NCBI GenBank assembly: GCA_944333375.1
Contig: CALVKX010000100.1
Span: 1-7,380, forward strand
Reading direction: 5' to 3'
Length of the DNA: 7,380 nt
Source: an uncultured Eubacteriales bacterium
Lineage (GTDB): Bacteria; Bacillota_A; Clostridia; Christensenellales; Aristaeellaceae
Shown here piece by piece: positions 1 through 6,019 of this stretch. How positions within the stretch are numbered: the stretch's first letter is position 1; each line of letters opens with the position of its first letter. The position numbers and the translations under genes are program-made. Under the pieces are notes generated by a model. The model saw only the letters and a program-made list of their open reading frames with translations, was not told the origin of the DNA and did no database searches.

Positions 1-1813
1 TGAGGAAATAGCCGTTGATCTCCTCAAGCGAATTTATCTCGTCCAAGCGGTCTCCAAATTCTTTCAGCGCCACTTTACGGGGTGGCAAAGTATCTGGAAA
101 ATATTCGTAAAAGAGCTTAAGCATGTCGCCGGCCAGATGGGTCAGGGCAAACACGACGCTTTGATACGTTTTGCCGTTTAGCAAAAGCAGGAACTCATCA
201 TAGGCGGCTTTTACGGCCTCGTCCTTGCCGGCCTTTACCGCCTCGAGAATCTGTCCGCTCTTCTGGTCCGCCAGCAGCGTCGTTCCATCCAGCGCAGGCA
301 GGCAGCCGATGCAGCGGCTGCTTCCTTCGGGCCGAAGAAAGCGCAGGCGGTAGGCTTCGGACATCTCATTGTAGGCGGCGGGCAAATCGCCCCAGCTTTC
401 CACCGTCCGGCCGATCACCACATACCAGCGCGGGTTTTTTTGAACGATCTGTGCGCAAAGCTGCATGACCAGAGCGGGATCTTGCGGCTGAAGCAGAAGC
501 ACCGTATGCTCGCCGGGAACAGAAACACATTCGCTGTGCGGACAACGGGGACGCACGATGGACATGAGGTGCTCGCTTCGGTTGCTGCTGATAAAAACGG
601 GCTGTAAGGGGGTGGCGTCCGTCAGGCACATATCGTACTCTTCGGCTATGGGGCCTTCGCTTTTTTCCTTTCCCAGCAAGAGGCCGGAGAGGACGGAATC
701 CTTGAGCATGCGCTTGAGCGCTTCGTTGATGCGGGTGGAATCGGCAGAGCGGGAAATCAACAGGTTCAGCTGTTCGACGGGGTCTTTTTTCTGCTCGGGT
801 GCGCTGTCGATGTCCGACAGTGAGGTGCGGATATAGTGAAAGGGCATCCATAGCCGAAACGCCATCACGATGATGCCCACTACCAGGGCTACAAATGTCA
901 GCACCAGAAACAGGTACGTCGTGCCCTGAACATCCATCAGGCCGGTAAGGTACTTGCTGTACGGCACCATACGCACGTAGTACCAGTTTCGGTTGCTCAT
1001 GCCGGTAAAAAAGCACAGCAGCTTTTCACTTCCGTTGAGGTCCAGCACGCAGTCTCCATGACCGGGAGAGGCGCGCAGAGTTTCCATCAGCCTGGGCAGC
1101 AGCGAAAGACATTGCGCCTCGCTTACGCTGGAGGAAAGGGTAATAAGCTGGCCATCCTCATCGACGATCATGGCGGCATCCTCGTTTTTACCAAAATACA
1201 GGTCCGAAAACCAGGCGCTGCTGATGTTCATCATCAGCACATTGTCCTCTGGCTGGCCCTGGGTATCCAGGTCAAAGACAAGAATGGAAAACATGTCCTG
1301 ATTGACGGTGCTGCTGGAGGAGGTGCTGAAACGCGGCAGCGGCTTGAGACGCTGGTCCGCGGTTTTGTTGCGCATCAGATCAACGGCCGCCTGGTCCAGA
1401 AACAGGTCGGCGCGGTCGCTTACTGCGCCGCTTGAAACGGTGCTGTATACGTAATCGCGCTTGCCATTATAAACGTAGATGGAATCAATAATCGCGCTGG
1501 AAGCGGTAAAGTCGTTTAAGGAACGGATGCCTTCGATCATTTCGGCATTGCTCAGCTCCTGATAGGTACGAAGCTTTTTGACGCTGCGAATGTTGAAAAT
1601 CTGGGCCGAGAAATTTTGCAGGACGCTTTCCGCCGTGGCCGCCGTGCTGTTGACCTGCTGCACAAAGTCGTTGTTAAGGGTGCTGACGGACTGCATCAAG
1701 GCCTGCTGAAACCCGTAATAGAGGAATAGGAATACGCAGAAAACGACGGCGGAGATACACAGCAGCAGCAGATAGAGCTTACGGTAGGGGAAGTTGCCGT
1801 AGTTGTGTTTCAT
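1..1813 (-). CDS. Transmembrane sensor-regulator, YesN/AraC-like (partial, C-terminus outside window)
   Basis: The frame is open without a stop from ATG at 1813 to the left edge, giving 604 residues. The start has GGAGGA (1826-1821) seven bases upstream. Visible layout: short basic N-terminus; TM helix about residues 12-33; an extracytoplasmic segment of about 265 residues; second TM helix about 299-320; then a cytoplasmic part. The outer segment has Cache-like patterns (IDSIYVYNGKRDYVYST near 109-125 and WYYVRMVPYSKYL near 277-289). The cytoplasmic part contains a helix SWGDLPAAYNEMSEAYRLRF (473-492), resembling the region before the HTH in YesN and long AraC-type regulators. Such proteins usually have about 740-780 residues, with two AraC helix-turn-helix motifs at the end, so that part would lie beyond the edge. 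No HAMP or kinase H-box is seen after TM2, which argues against a histidine kinase. Oddity: CPHSEC (424-429) and CIGC (501-504) in the cytoplasmic part. Its divergent position suggests control of the importer (inference). Confidence 0.82.
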   Translation of the reverse strand, partial: MKHNYGNFPYRKLYLLLLCISAVVFCVFLFLYYGFQQALMQSVSTLNNDFVQQVNSTAATAESVLQNFSAQIFNIRSVKKLRTYQELSNAEMIEGIRSLNDFTASSAIIDSIYVYNGKRDYVYSTVSSGAVSDRADLFLDQAAVDLMRNKTADQRLKPLPRFSTSSSSTVNQDMFSILVFDLDTQGQPEDNVLMMNISSAWFSDLYFGKNEDAAMIVDEDGQLITLSSSVSEAQCLSLLPRLMETLRASPGHGDCVLDLNGSEKLLCFFTGMSNRNWYYVRMVPYSKYLTGLMDVQGTTYLFLVLTFVALVVGIIVMAFRLWMPFHYIRTSLSDIDSAPEQKKDPVEQLNLLISRSADSTRINEALKRMLKDSVLSGLLLGKEKSEGPIAEEYDMCLTDATPLQPVFISSNRSEHLMSIVRPRCPHSECVSVPGEHTVLLLQPQDPALVMQLCAQIVQKNPRWYVVIGRTVESWGDLPAAYNEMSEAYRLRFLRPEGSSRCIGCLPALDGTTLLADQKSGQILEAVKAGKDEAVKAAYDEFLLLLNGKTYQSVVFALTHLAGDMLKLFYEYFPDTLPPRKVALKEFGDRLDEINSLEEINGYFL

Positions 1814-1840
1814 GAAATCGTCCTCCGCCGGTAGACTGAA

Positions 1841-1951
1841 CAAGTTGAGCATAACACATGCTTTGACGGATTTAAACTGGTTTCGATAAAAAAATATAAA
1901 AAATGAACTTGCTTTAAAACATTCAAATTTTGTACTTTACAGCGAACTTGC
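1841..1951. promoter_or_regulatory. Repeated AACTTG motifs, possible regulator half-sites
   Basis: The octamer GAACTTGC occurs twice in direct orientation, at 1905-1912 and 1944-1951 (39 bases start to start). The core AACTTG occurs a third time on the minus strand at 1846-1841. The 1944 copy lies in the spacer of the predicted importer promoter, and the minus-strand copy lies at the predicted start of the regulator transcript. AraC-type proteins often bind direct repeats near promoters, so these are candidate operator half-sites. The motif is short and its function is inferred. Confidence 0.3.
1848..1876 (-). promoter_or_regulatory. Candidate sigma-70/sigA promoter for the sensor-regulator
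   Basis: On the minus strand a -35-like TTTAAA (1876-1871, 4 of 6 consensus bases) is followed after exactly 17 bases by a -10-like TATGCT (1853-1848). The predicted start is near 1842, leaving a leader of about 28 bases that contains the GGAGGA ribosome site. Spacing is ideal but the hexamers are only moderate, so this is a candidate from sequence alone. Confidence 0.4.
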
Positions 1952-1964
1952 ATGGATTTATGCT
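1936..1964 (+). promoter_or_regulatory. Candidate promoter for the importer operon
   Basis: TTTACA (1936-1941) matches 5 of 6 bases of the -35 consensus. It is followed after 17 bases by TATGCT (1959-1964), which matches 4 of 6 at -10. The predicted start near 1971 gives a leader of about 60 bases before ATG 2032. The -10 hexamer is identical to that of the opposing candidate promoter. A second, weaker option is TTGACG (1863-1868) with GATAAA (1885-1890), 16 bases apart, which would give a leader of about 135 bases. Confidence 0.45.
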
Positions 1965-1975
1965 GTAGACAAACG

Positions 1976-1985
1976 AACGGCCGTT
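1976..1985. promoter_or_regulatory. Perfect 10-bp palindrome AACGGCCGTT in the importer leader
   Basis: AACGGCCGTT is a perfect palindrome a few bases downstream of the predicted importer transcription start, in an otherwise AT-rich region. The position would suit a repressor site. It is too short to name a regulator. Confidence 0.25.
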
Positions 1986-2031
1986 GAAAACACCCCCTAT
2001 TATTTCAATCAACAGAAAGAAGGTTTCCCCC

Positions 2032-3051
2032 ATGAAGAAAATCCTGGCTGTTATCCTGGCCCTGGCGCTCATGCTCTGCTGTACGGCTTTCGCTTGCGCA
2101 GAGGAGCCCGATCCCACCAGCTACAGCGGCAATGTAATGCTCTACTCCTCCGCGGGCGAGGACATTGTGCTGGCGCTGAAGGAAGCGTTTGAAGAAAAGT
2201 ACCCGAATGTGACGATGGACTACTACGCAGCCACTTCTGGCAAGTGCGTAACGAAGCTGGCTACCGAGTTCCAGGCCAATGCCGTCGCCTGCGACGTGTT
2301 TTGGCCGGCCGACTTCTCCACCACCATCGCCATGAAGGAGAGCAACCAGCTACAGCAGTATGTGTCCCGCTTCGACGAATACATCGATCCGATGTTCAAG
2401 GATCCCGACGGGTACTTCACCGGTGCTCGCATGCTGGTATTTGGCTTCACGTACTCCACGCTGGCCTGCACCCCCGAGGAAATTCCCGACAACTACGACG
2501 GTGTGCTCACCGATACCTTCCGCAATCAGATCCTGCTGTCCGATCCCACCGGCTCCGCCTCCACCCGTGCGTTGGTGTATGCTTTTGTCAACAACGAAAA
2601 GTACGGCTGGGAGTACTTTGAAAAGCTCAAGGAGCTGGGCGCGGAGCTGGAATCCAGCACCGGCGCGGTGAACAACAAGGTCGCTTCCGGCTCTTACAAG
2701 CTGGCCTTTGGCCTGGACTACACCACCCGTGCGCTGATTGCCGAGGGCTCGCCCGTGCAGTACAAGGATACCACCGACATGATCGCCATGGCGGCCCCCA
2801 TCTGTATTCCTGTGGGCGCCCCCAACACAGAGCTTGCGAAGCTCCTCTATGATTTCATCCTGGACCCCCAGGCCGGACAGAAGATCCTCAGCGAATACTA
2901 TACCACCCCCGTCGCAAGCGGCGTTGAGCTGCCCGAGGGGATGCTGGATTCCACCTACATCGCGCAAAACGCCATGCCCATCGACTTTGAGGACCTGTCC
3001 GCCAAGAGCACCGAGATCATAGACAAGTTCGACGAAATCTTTAAAAAGTAA
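2032..3051 (+). CDS. ABC transporter substrate-binding protein, FbpA/AfuA-like (SBP_bac_6 type)
   Basis: This 339-residue secreted protein should capture the ligand outside the membrane for the permease encoded downstream. ATG 2032 is chosen because it is preceded by GAAAGAAGG (2015-2023) with eight bases spacing and opens directly into a signal peptide (MKKILAVILALALML, then CCTAFACA). Cleavage after A21-C22-A23 by signal peptidase I fits best; AFAC at 19-22 is a poor lipobox. The mature part follows the FbpA/AfuA pattern: strand VMLYSSAGED (35-44), ACDVFWPAD (86-94), LLSDPTGSASTRALVYAF (168-185), SGSYKLAFGLDY (219-230) and the C-terminal NTELAKLLYDFILDPQAGQKIL (265-286, about). Length is usual for the family. 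Classical FbpA iron ligands are not apparent: no His follows the first strand, and the Tyr-Tyr position reads GLDYTTR. Iron is therefore not supported; a sugar phosphate, phosphonate or other small anion is possible. It is first in the operon, followed by a structured spacer. Confidence 0.93.
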   Translation: MKKILAVILALALMLCCTAFACAEEPDPTSYSGNVMLYSSAGEDIVLALKEAFEEKYPNVTMDYYAATSGKCVTKLATEFQANAVACDVFWPADFSTTIAMKESNQLQQYVSRFDEYIDPMFKDPDGYFTGARMLVFGFTYSTLACTPEEIPDNYDGVLTDTFRNQILLSDPTGSASTRALVYAFVNNEKYGWEYFEKLKELGAELESSTGAVNNKVASGSYKLAFGLDYTTRALIAEGSPVQYKDTTDMIAMAAPICIPVGAPNTELAKLLYDFILDPQAGQKILSEYYTTPVASGVELPEGMLDSTYIAQNAMPIDFEDLSAKSTEIIDKFDEIFKK

Positions 3052-3052
3052 G

Positions 3053-3069
3053 CCCTTGTCGACAAAGGG
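3053..3069 (+). repeat. Small inverted repeat after the binding-protein stop codon
   Basis: CCCTTGTCGACAAAGGG starts two bases after the TAA. It holds the perfect palindrome TTGTCGACAA flanked by CCC and GGG, with one bulged A. No T-run follows, so it is not a terminator by itself. It may protect the 3' end of the binding-protein transcript together with the larger stem downstream. Confidence 0.4.
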
Positions 3070-3085
3070 ACATAGCGGGGAACCT

Positions 3086-3132
3086 GGGCCGGCATGCAGA
3101 TTCTGTGAATAAGCGCAATGCCGGCCCTTTCT
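3086..3132 (+). terminator. Strong intercistronic stem-loop (partial terminator or mRNA stabiliser)
   Basis: GGGCCGGCAT (3086-3095) pairs perfectly with ATGCCGGCCC (3118-3127). Two further G-C pairs are possible after a bulged A, around a loop of about 17 bases. The stem is followed by TTTCT, a weak U-tract. It lies between the binding-protein gene and the first ATPase gene. This is the usual place for a stem that lets the binding protein be made in excess over membrane components, by partial termination or by blocking 3' decay. Downstream genes lack an obvious promoter of their own, so full termination is unlikely (inference). Confidence 0.6.
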
Positions 3133-3139
3133 CCTGCAC

Positions 3140-3166
3140 GATCCGGGGATCATCTGGGCCGCGGCC
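3140..3166. repeat. Two further palindromes in the spacer
   Basis: GATCCGGGGATC (3140-3151, GATCC/GGATC arms) and the perfect palindrome GGCCGCGGCC (3157-3166) lie between the large stem and the ribosome site of the first ATPase gene. They may only reflect GC richness, but they could fold into the leader of the ATPase message. Confidence 0.3.
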
Positions 3167-3190
3167 GCGCCGGACTGCCGCGTGCGTTGG

Positions 3191-3197
3191 AAAGGAG
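3191..3197 (+). promoter_or_regulatory. Ribosome binding site fixing a TTG start
   Basis: AAAGGAG lies nine bases before TTG at 3207, the codon at which homology-like ATPase sequence begins (VKFQNLTIRYG). No ATG is suitably placed, and the in-frame GTG at 3105 lies in the loop of the upstream hairpin without a good Shine-Dalgarno sequence. The site therefore decides the start. Confidence 0.75.
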
Positions 3198-3206
3198 TTT
3201 TTACGC

Positions 3207-4292
3207 TTGGTCAAGTTTCAAAACCTTACCATCCGCTATGGCGAACATACGGTGGTTGAGCATTTTTCCCTCGAGGTGAAGAAGGGAGAAATCCTTGGCA
3301 TCGTTGGTCCGTCGGGATGCGGAAAAACATCGCTTGTCCGCGCGCTGGGCGGCTTTCTCAATGCGGACGAAGGCGAGATCTTCATCAATGACGTGCTGGT
3401 CTACAGCAAAGCGCAAAGGGTCAACCGTTCGCCGGAAGCACGCCATCTGGGCATCGTGTTTCAAGACTACGCTGTATGGCCGCACCTGTCCGTATGGGAC
3501 AATGTGATGTACCCTTTGAAAAAGCGTCACGTTCCCAAGGAGGAAGCGATCGCTCAGGTTAAGCACGCGTTGGATCAGGTGCAGATGACGGGCTATGAAA
3601 AGCATATGCCCGCACAGCTTTCGGGCGGCCAGCAGCAGCGCGTGGCCATTGCGCGCGCCCTTACATGCTCCAATGAGCTGATTATCATGGACGAGCCCAT
3701 TACCAACCTGGACGCGAAGCTGCGCGAGGGCATGCTGGATGAAATCCGTATGCTGCAGCAGCGCCTGCATACCACCATCATCTACATCACGCACGATCAG
3801 GAGGCCGCCCTCCAGCTTTGCGATCGGGTGGCGATTATGGAGCAGAACGGCAGCATCAGTCAGATCGGCACGGATGAGGAGATTATCGAGCACCCCGCGA
3901 ATCGGTTTGTGTTCAGCTTCATCGGCGTCTCCAATTTCATTCCGGTCGTGGAGCGGGCGGGACGGTATTATCTCTGGAAAGCGGACGATGCGCTCTGCTA
4001 CGCCTGCTCACAGCCGGAAGGCTACCTGTCCGGCACCGACAACGTGATGGGGATTCGTCCGATGGACATTCTTTTTGACGATTCCAGTCCCGTCAAGGCC
4101 ACCATTACACAGGCGGTGTTTCTGGGAAGCATGTACAATTACTTCGTTTCGCTCAACGGCACGGAGCTTCGCGTTCAGCGCTCCACGCTGGACTCTCTGG
4201 ACGGCCGGGAGTACCGTGAAGGCGAAACCGTGGGGCTGAAATTCCTCAACGAGAAGTATTATCGGCCGCAGAAGGATGAGGTGTCCGCATGA
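3207..4292 (+). CDS. ABC transporter ATP-binding protein 1 (FbpC/AfuC/PotA-like)
   Basis: This 361-residue cytoplasmic ATPase should energise the permease encoded next. Counting from TTG 3207: Walker A GPSGCGKTS (34-42, Lys40), Q-loop FQDYAVWPH (Gln86), signature LSGGQQQR (138-145), Walker B LIIMDE (158-163, Glu163 catalytic), D-loop TNLD (166-169) and switch His196 in ITHDQ. All catalytic residues are present. A C-terminal TOBE-like region runs from about residue 232 to the end (VSNFIPVV; GIRPMDILF near 281-289). Length is usual for MalK/PotA/FbpC-type subunits. The D-loop has Thr where SNLD is more common. The stop TGA overlaps the permease ATG as ATGA (4289-4292), indicating translational coupling. 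It differs clearly from the second ATPase of the operon, so it is not a recent tandem copy. Substrate is not readable from this protein. Confidence 0.94.
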   Translation: MVKFQNLTIRYGEHTVVEHFSLEVKKGEILGIVGPSGCGKTSLVRALGGFLNADEGEIFINDVLVYSKAQRVNRSPEARHLGIVFQDYAVWPHLSVWDNVMYPLKKRHVPKEEAIAQVKHALDQVQMTGYEKHMPAQLSGGQQQRVAIARALTCSNELIIMDEPITNLDAKLREGMLDEIRMLQQRLHTTIIYITHDQEAALQLCDRVAIMEQNGSISQIGTDEEIIEHPANRFVFSFIGVSNFIPVVERAGRYYLWKADDALCYACSQPEGYLSGTDNVMGIRPMDILFDDSSPVKATITQAVFLGSMYNYFVSLNGTELRVQRSTLDSLDGREYREGETVGLKFLNEKYYRPQKDEVSA

Positions 4293-6016
4293 AGATGACC
4301 TTTACCAGAAAAAACAGCGATCTTGCCCGCATGGATGGCAAGCGCTTCGGGATGGACCAGATTATGACGATCATCTGTTTCCTGATTATGACGACCGTCG
4401 TGATTCTGCCCGTTGTTATGATCGTTTACAACACCTTCTGGGATGGCACAAAGCTGGACCTTGAGATGTTCGCGCGGGTGATCCTGCGAGAGGAGAACCT
4501 GGTGGCGATGAAAAACACCATCATCATCGCCGTCTTCGCCACGCTCCTGGCGACGGTGGTGGGCGTGTTCTTTGCCTGGCTGCTGGGCCGCAGCGATATC
4601 CCTCTCAAGGGCCTGATGCGCTGGCTTTTTTCCATTCCCTTCATGATTCCGCCCTTTTTGGCCGCCATGGCCTGGGATATGATGTTTTCCGGCAGGGGCG
4701 GCTATATCAACCGCCTGCTGATGAACCTGTTTCACCTTGCCGACGCGCCCTTCAACATCAATACCGTCACAGGCATCATCGTAATCGAGGTCATCTACTA
4801 CTTCCCGTTTGTGTATATGCAGGTGGTTTCCGCGCTGGAGCGCATGGACCCCACGCTGGAGGAATCCGCCCGCATCGCCGGTGCGAAGCAGTGGTATGTC
4901 ATCCGAAAAATAACCCTTCCGCTCACCATTCCCGCGATTTCCTCGGGCACGCTGCTGGTGCTGATTACCTCGCTGTCCAACTACGGTATTCCATCCATGC
5001 TCGGCTATTCCAAAAACATCTTTACCCTGCCTACCATGATCGTGGAGCGCGTGAACCGCGCCGGCGGCGATTTCCAGGGAATCCGTGAGGCGACCGCCCT
5101 TTCGGTGGTGCTGGTGATCGTTGTCTCCATCGCGCTTTTTGTGCAGCGCAAGCTGCTCAAGACCGGCCGCTATGACATCATTAAGGGCAAATCCATGCGC
5201 CCGGCGATGATTAAGCTGCGCGCGGCCAAATATCCGCTGCTGATATTCTCCATTCTCTTTTTGGCGCTGGTGGTATTGACCCCGCTGGTGATTATCCTGC
5301 TGGTCAGCCTGCTCAAAGCCTACGGACTGCCTTTCGATCTGGCGAACTTCTCGCTGGTCAACTACGAGAAAATCCTCATCGACAACCGCGCCGTGACCGA
5401 TTCCATCAAAAACAGCCTGTTCCTGGGCTTTGGTTCCGGCCTGATCTGCCTGTTCCTAGGCGTGATGCTCTCCTATGTTATTTACAAGGTGCGCCCCAAG
5501 GGCGGCGGAGCCCTGGAAACCCTGGCGGTGCTGCCGTATTCGCTACCCGGTACCGTTATGGCCATCGGCTGCATCCTGGCATGGAGCGGCGCTGTCTTTG
5601 GCATTACGCTATACAATACCATCTGGATTATCATGGTGGCGTATGTGGCGCGCTATCTCAGCTACACGCTCAAATCCTGCTCCGCCTCCCTGCAGCAGGT
5701 CCATCTGTCTCTGGAGGAGGCCAGCCGTTCGTGCGGCGCCACACATATGCAGTCGCTTACGGATATCACCCTGCCGCTGATTAAGCCGGCCATGGTATCC
5801 AGCTTCTTCCTGGTGTTTCTGCCGGCCATGCGCGAGCTGACCACCTCCGTGCTGCTCTATGGCCCCAACAGCCGTACCCTTGGCGTGCAGATCCAACAGC
5901 TGCGCGTGAACGGGTATATGACCCAGGCCGCCGCACTTTCGGCGGTTGCCATCGCCATTATCATGATCTGTAACGGCGTGGTCAAGGCCATCACGAAGGA
6001 CAGGAGGGGAAAGTGA
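4289..6016 (+). CDS. Fused ABC permease, two MetI-like domains (FbpB/AfuB-like)
   Basis: This 575-residue inner-membrane protein forms the whole translocation path. About 12 hydrophobic segments are visible, near residues 25-48, 77-99, 112-132, 160-182, 213-236, 269-286, 316-342, 374-399, 411-431, 440-459, 501-523 and 547-566. Two EAA coupling loops mark the two halves. The first runs from EESARIAGA (191-199) to LP (210-211); the second runs from EEASRSCGA (476-484) to LP (495-496). This internal duplication is typical of FbpB/HitB/AfuB and some phosphonate permeases. The ribosome site AAGGATGAGG (4271-4280) lies in the end of the upstream gene, and ATG 4289 overlaps its stop. ATG 4295 is a possible alternative start. 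The two different EAA loops fit the presence of two different ATPases in the operon, each possibly docking to one half (inference). Confidence 0.96.
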   Translation: MKMTFTRKNSDLARMDGKRFGMDQIMTIICFLIMTTVVILPVVMIVYNTFWDGTKLDLEMFARVILREENLVAMKNTIIIAVFATLLATVVGVFFAWLLGRSDIPLKGLMRWLFSIPFMIPPFLAAMAWDMMFSGRGGYINRLLMNLFHLADAPFNINTVTGIIVIEVIYYFPFVYMQVVSALERMDPTLEESARIAGAKQWYVIRKITLPLTIPAISSGTLLVLITSLSNYGIPSMLGYSKNIFTLPTMIVERVNRAGGDFQGIREATALSVVLVIVVSIALFVQRKLLKTGRYDIIKGKSMRPAMIKLRAAKYPLLIFSILFLALVVLTPLVIILLVSLLKAYGLPFDLANFSLVNYEKILIDNRAVTDSIKNSLFLGFGSGLICLFLGVMLSYVIYKVRPKGGGALETLAVLPYSLPGTVMAIGCILAWSGAVFGITLYNTIWIIMVAYVARYLSYTLKSCSASLQQVHLSLEEASRSCGATHMQSLTDITLPLIKPAMVSSFFLVFLPAMRELTTSVLLYGPNSRTLGVQIQQLRVNGYMTQAAALSAVAIAIIMICNGVVKAITKDRRGK

Positions 6017-6019
6017 GCC

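Noticed and set aside
366..1016. 216-codon minus-strand frame inside the regulator
   Set aside because: It overlaps the regulator in another frame. Its product is rich in Arg, His and Ala, with no recognisable pattern, whereas the regulator frame is continuous with TM helices and motifs.
1984..2031. Longer binding-protein start at TTG 1984
   Set aside because: It would add 16 residues before the basic signal-peptide start and has no ribosome site. ATG 2032 has one at good spacing.
2077..2103. Lipobox in the binding protein (AFAC)
   Set aside because: The -3 Ala and -2 Phe do not fit the usual lipobox, and A-C-A before Glu24 fits signal peptidase I. A lipoprotein is not excluded.
2350..3153. 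267-codon antisense frame over the binding-protein gene
   Set aside because: It is the antisense shadow of a well-supported gene, has a Gly/Val/His-biased product, and ends inside the structured spacer.
3105..3206. GTG-started N-terminal extension of ATPase 1
   Set aside because: The extra 34 residues do not resemble the family, the GTG lies in a hairpin loop, and a clear ribosome site precedes TTG 3207.
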